IMG/VR virus record: IMGVR_UViG_3300036945_000458
Location: 1 to 64,000 of that record
DNA from: a virus
Strand: one strand, 5' to 3'
Length of the DNA: 64,000 bases
Both the position numbers and the translations under genes were made by a program. The notes beneath the pieces were generated by a model. The model was not told where the DNA came from and did no database searches. It worked only from the letters and a program-made list of their open reading frames with translations. This document shows positions 61,809-64,000 of the stretch, one piece after another. The stretch's first letter is position 1. Each line of letters begins with the position of its first letter.

Positions 61809-62678
61809 TTAATAATCAGAACCATCATCAGAAATAACTTTGTCTGATGCGACTAAGTTATCGTCTGGATTGTATTCTCTCAAGTCTGTGAATGTGTAAT
61901 AGTCTTTACAACCATACTCTCCTGTCATATTAAGAACAAATCTTTCATGTGGTTTAAGATCTTTTGATTTCTTAGCCTGAAGACCTGCAATGATCTTTTT
62001 ATCAGAATAATCAACCAATCTAAAGTTTTTCAAAGAATAAGCTGGTAAGAAAGCTCTGTTATAAATACCTTGGTATTCTTTAATTTCACCATCTTTGTCT
62101 TTAGTGATAACAATAGCAGAAGCTACAACATTACCACACCATTCTCCACCTATTTGGTCTTTCAAATCACGTACATTACCTTTCATAAGCTTTTTCCATT
62201 CTAGTGTAAGAGTGGTGTCAGCATGACGATAATCTAATTCGCATAACCATGTGCGTAAGAAGTTGTAAAGATCTTCTTCTCCTACATTTGCTTGACGATA
62301 GTCTCTATTAGAGAACCATTCAGGCAAGTTGTTTGGATCATCAGCCCAAGAACACATACCAATCTCATTGATATATTGTTGTTTAGTTCCATCTTTATTC
62401 TCTCTTCCCTTGTCCTCTAAGAAGAAGCTCACTTTGAACTTGTCTTGATTCTTAACTTCTTCAAGCCAAAAGTCAACACGTAGTACAGTGTTACCATCTC
62501 TCTCGCTTAGATATTCTGTAGCTTTAGAATCTTCTTTGATTTCCATACCTAGAACATCTTTAAACTGTTCTGCTGTTGGATTCACTGCAATCACTTTAGC
62601 TTCAAATAATCCTACAAATTTCTTAAAGTCTCCACCATTTCCTGTGTTTTCTCTTTTCTTTCCTCCAATGTTACTCAT
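61809..62678 (-). CDS. Single-stranded DNA-binding protein, phage type
   Basis: A 289-residue protein with a central OB-like beta region, a WCGNVVAS segment and a strongly acidic C-terminal tail, as in phage SSBs where the tail recruits partners. It is the last gene before a terminator, downstream of the Sak4-like ATPase. The fold call is by pattern and context. Confidence 0.6.
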   Translation of the reverse strand: MSNIGGKKRENTGNGGDFKKFVGLFEAKVIAVNPTAEQFKDVLGMEIKEDSKATEYLSERDGNTVLRVDFWLEEVKNQDKFKVSFFLEDKGRENKDGTKQQYINEIGMCSWADDPNNLPEWFSNRDYRQANVGEEDLYNFLRTWLCELDYRHADTTLTLEWKKLMKGNVRDLKDQIGGEWCGNVVASAIVITKDKDGEIKEYQGIYNRAFLPAYSLKNFRLVDYSDKKIIAGLQAKKSKDLKPHERFVLNMTGEYGCKDYYTFTDLREYNPDDNLVASDKVISDDGSDY

Positions 62679-62697
62679 CTTAATTTAATTTTAGTTT

Positions 62698-62961
62698 TTA
62701 TAATTCTTTTTCAAATCTTTCTTCCCAGATCTTTCTAGTTTCATATGGATTAGCTACATAAGCGTTTAATGCTTCCATTCCTTCTTTCACTGTTGAGAAA
62801 GGAATTGATTTACATCCTACTCGAATAACGCATCCTATTGATAAGAATTCTATTCTAATTTCATACTCTCTAAGAGCATCTTGTCTTGCTCCAAGTACTG
62901 GTCTTGTGCAAAGTACGTCTGGTTCTTGCATTGTTGATTTTTCTGTTAATTCTTCTCTCAT
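62698..62961 (-). CDS. Small protein of unknown function
   Basis: An 87-residue protein, mildly acidic, between the ATPase and SSB genes. No motif was recognised. Confidence 0.55.
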   Translation of the reverse strand: MREELTEKSTMQEPDVLCTRPVLGARQDALREYEIRIEFLSIGCVIRVGCKSIPFSTVKEGMEALNAYVANPYETRKIWEERFEKEL

Positions 62962-62973
62962 TTTTAATTTAAT

Positions 62974-63645
62974 TTAGTTATAATATTGATTTAATGTGTC
63001 TACAACAAGTTGTAAGTTGTTTGGTATCTTTAGTTCACTAAACATTCCATCTGGGCTCTTAGCTGGGAACTTTCTAAAACGATTGGTGATGAATTGATAA
63101 TCCATTGAACCATCTTTCTTTTCATCAACATGTGTGTAAAGACACACAGTCAATAGTCCTTCAAGAAGTACTTGGTTATCAATCAATTTACCTGCTGTTT
63201 TAATCTTGTACCCAATAATCTCACCACCATCTTCGATAGTTTCAGGATGTGTGAAATAGAACACCTTGATGTCATCTCTCAATAATCTAGCAGTTCTGAA
63301 TAGATCCACCATATCCTTAGCCATTACGCTAAACTTGGTGTAACCCACTTCAGTTGCTTTAGCCACCATACTGAATCCCATAATGTAATTACTGTCTTCA
63401 ATAACGATGTTCTTAATGTGAGGTGCTTTCTCAGAGATTGTTTTCAACAAACGAGTAATCTCATTTGCATCATCAACTTCCTTGTAATTCTTGTTGTCTG
63501 CGTTGTACAACTTCTCGCTACCTTTAAAGGGTAACTCTTTCTTTGCTACGTTAATAATGTACGTCTCCTTTGGATCTAGATGTTTAATACTAGTAGATTT
63601 ACCAGTACCAGTTGCACCCACGATCCCAATCAATTTTGAACTCAT
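62974..63645 (-). CDS. Sak4-like ATPase (single-strand annealing/recombination)
   Basis: A 223-residue P-loop protein: GATGTGKST (10-18) as Walker A, NIVIEDSNYIMG as Walker B and FYFTHPET as the sensor strand, the Sak4/AAA_24 order. Sak4 proteins bind single-stranded DNA and promote annealing with a partner SSB, which is encoded two genes downstream. It is the first complete gene at this end. Confidence 0.75.
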   Translation of the reverse strand: MSSKLIGIVGATGTGKSTSIKHLDPKETYIINVAKKELPFKGSEKLYNADNKNYKEVDDANEITRLLKTISEKAPHIKNIVIEDSNYIMGFSMVAKATEVGYTKFSVMAKDMVDLFRTARLLRDDIKVFYFTHPETIEDGGEIIGYKIKTAGKLIDNQVLLEGLLTVCLYTHVDEKKDGSMDYQFITNRFRKFPAKSPDGMFSELKIPNNLQLVVDTLNQYYN

Positions 63646-63708
63646 GTTACTTTTTTTAGTTATTTTTAAGTAATAAATATACGCAAATATTCGTAATAAT
63701 ACAAATGA

Positions 63709-64000
63709 TTATACGTATTTTATCTTGGTTTCATCAAAGAATTCGAGAGCTTTTTTTAACCATTTAAGCTCAACAGGTTCATTAGTGCTAATGATGTAAA
63801 TGTGAGCTTTCTTGTCAGGAGTGTTGTATTCAAATGCCATACAACGATTTATCTTCTGAGCTAGATTCTCTGCATTACTATCAAAGTAGTTTATTATAAC
63901 TCTGTTGAGAGGTTTGTAAGTTACTCCTGTGTTACCAATTTTCACCACAGCCATATGATTCCCCTTACCCTCAGCAAAATCAGCAAACATTTGTTTCTCG
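63709..64000 (-). CDS. C-terminal fragment of a probable SF2 helicase (cut by window edge)
   Basis: The frame is open to the right edge (EKQ precedes the first Met), so only the last 96 or so residues are seen. QKINRCM looks like helicase motif VI (QRxGR), and IYIISTNEPVELKWLKKAL fits the end of an SF2 helicase. The fragment is too short to be sure. Confidence 0.45.
   Translation of the reverse strand, partial: EKQMFADFAEGKGNHMAVVKIGNTGVTYKPLNRVIINYFDSNAENLAQKINRCMAFEYNTPDKKAHIYIISTNEPVELKWLKKALEFFDETKIKYV

Noticed and set aside
1-64000. Stop-codon reassignment, as found in some crAss-like phages
   Set aside because: The main genes read through fully under the standard code, and TAA, TAG and TGA all serve as real stops (for example TAG ends the genes at 28164 and 29825).
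1-64000. Lysogeny genes, tRNA genes
   Set aside because: I found no integrase, excisionase or CI-type repressor, and no cloverleaf I could support by eye.

Overview
The window is a 64 kb piece of a large, AT-rich, strictly lytic-looking tailed phage of a Bacteroidota host. The best single diagnostic is a 4484-residue protein (9266-22720) with the motif DFDID in a context typical of the virion-packaged RNA polymerases of crAss-like phages. Other signs agree: Bacteroidetes-type promoters (TTG - about 20 bp - TAnnTTTG), an amidase/LysM virion lysin, and several small protein families that recur in Bacteroidota phages (the AWQRKEGKNPSGG family, the KCTPITKPGC basic protein, DUF5522). I place it as crAss-like or a close relative. 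Capsid, portal, terminase and DNA polymerase genes are not in the window and presumably lie outside it. All stops read under the standard code. I saw no integrase, tRNA or CRISPR array.

The layout is two convergent blocks. The plus-strand block (1-42952) holds late genes. First come virion and ejection proteins (1-28164): a lysin that starts before the left edge, two large structural/cargo proteins, the giant RNA polymerase polyprotein, and a 1814-residue protein with ADP-ribosyltransferase-like and PD-(D/E)XK-like domains. Next is a lysis cassette (28300-31236): three holin-like membrane proteins, a chemoreceptor-like membrane protein, an M15 peptidase endolysin and an overlapping spanin-like pair. 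Then comes a host-contact module (31553-40605): a very large adhesin with propeller-like repeats, a leucine-rich-repeat adhesin, a glycosyltransferase, twin poly-threonine proteins, a Dps-like protein and a collagen-like fibre. The block ends in a run of small lysine-rich proteins (41163-42952). A hairpin at 42954-42979 separates the two blocks.

The minus-strand block (42978 to the right edge) holds early/middle genes in tightly overlapping operons. Nearest the boundary are a methyltransferase, a glycosyltransferase, a GroES-like protein, PhoH, thioredoxin, an HNH/NinG-like protein, MazG and RecA. Further right are small unknown proteins, a RecE-like nuclease, a dNMP kinase, an rIIB-like/rIIA-like pair, a UDG-like protein, a DUF932-like protein, primase, a single-stranded DNA binding protein, a Sak4-like ATPase and a helicase fragment cut by the edge. 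Two apparently mobile nuclease genes (HNH at 53385, GIY-YIG at 58958) are inserted in this block. Intrinsic terminators at 47691, 48821 and 61762 divide it into transcription units.

My working model is as follows. The virion injects DNA together with the giant polymerase and its companion proteins. The polymerase transcribes the early minus-strand operons, which make replication, recombination and nucleotide-supply proteins. Late plus-strand genes are expressed from Bacteroidetes-type promoters seen before 6597, 28300 and 40669. All functions are inferred from reading the sequence; no database search was run.
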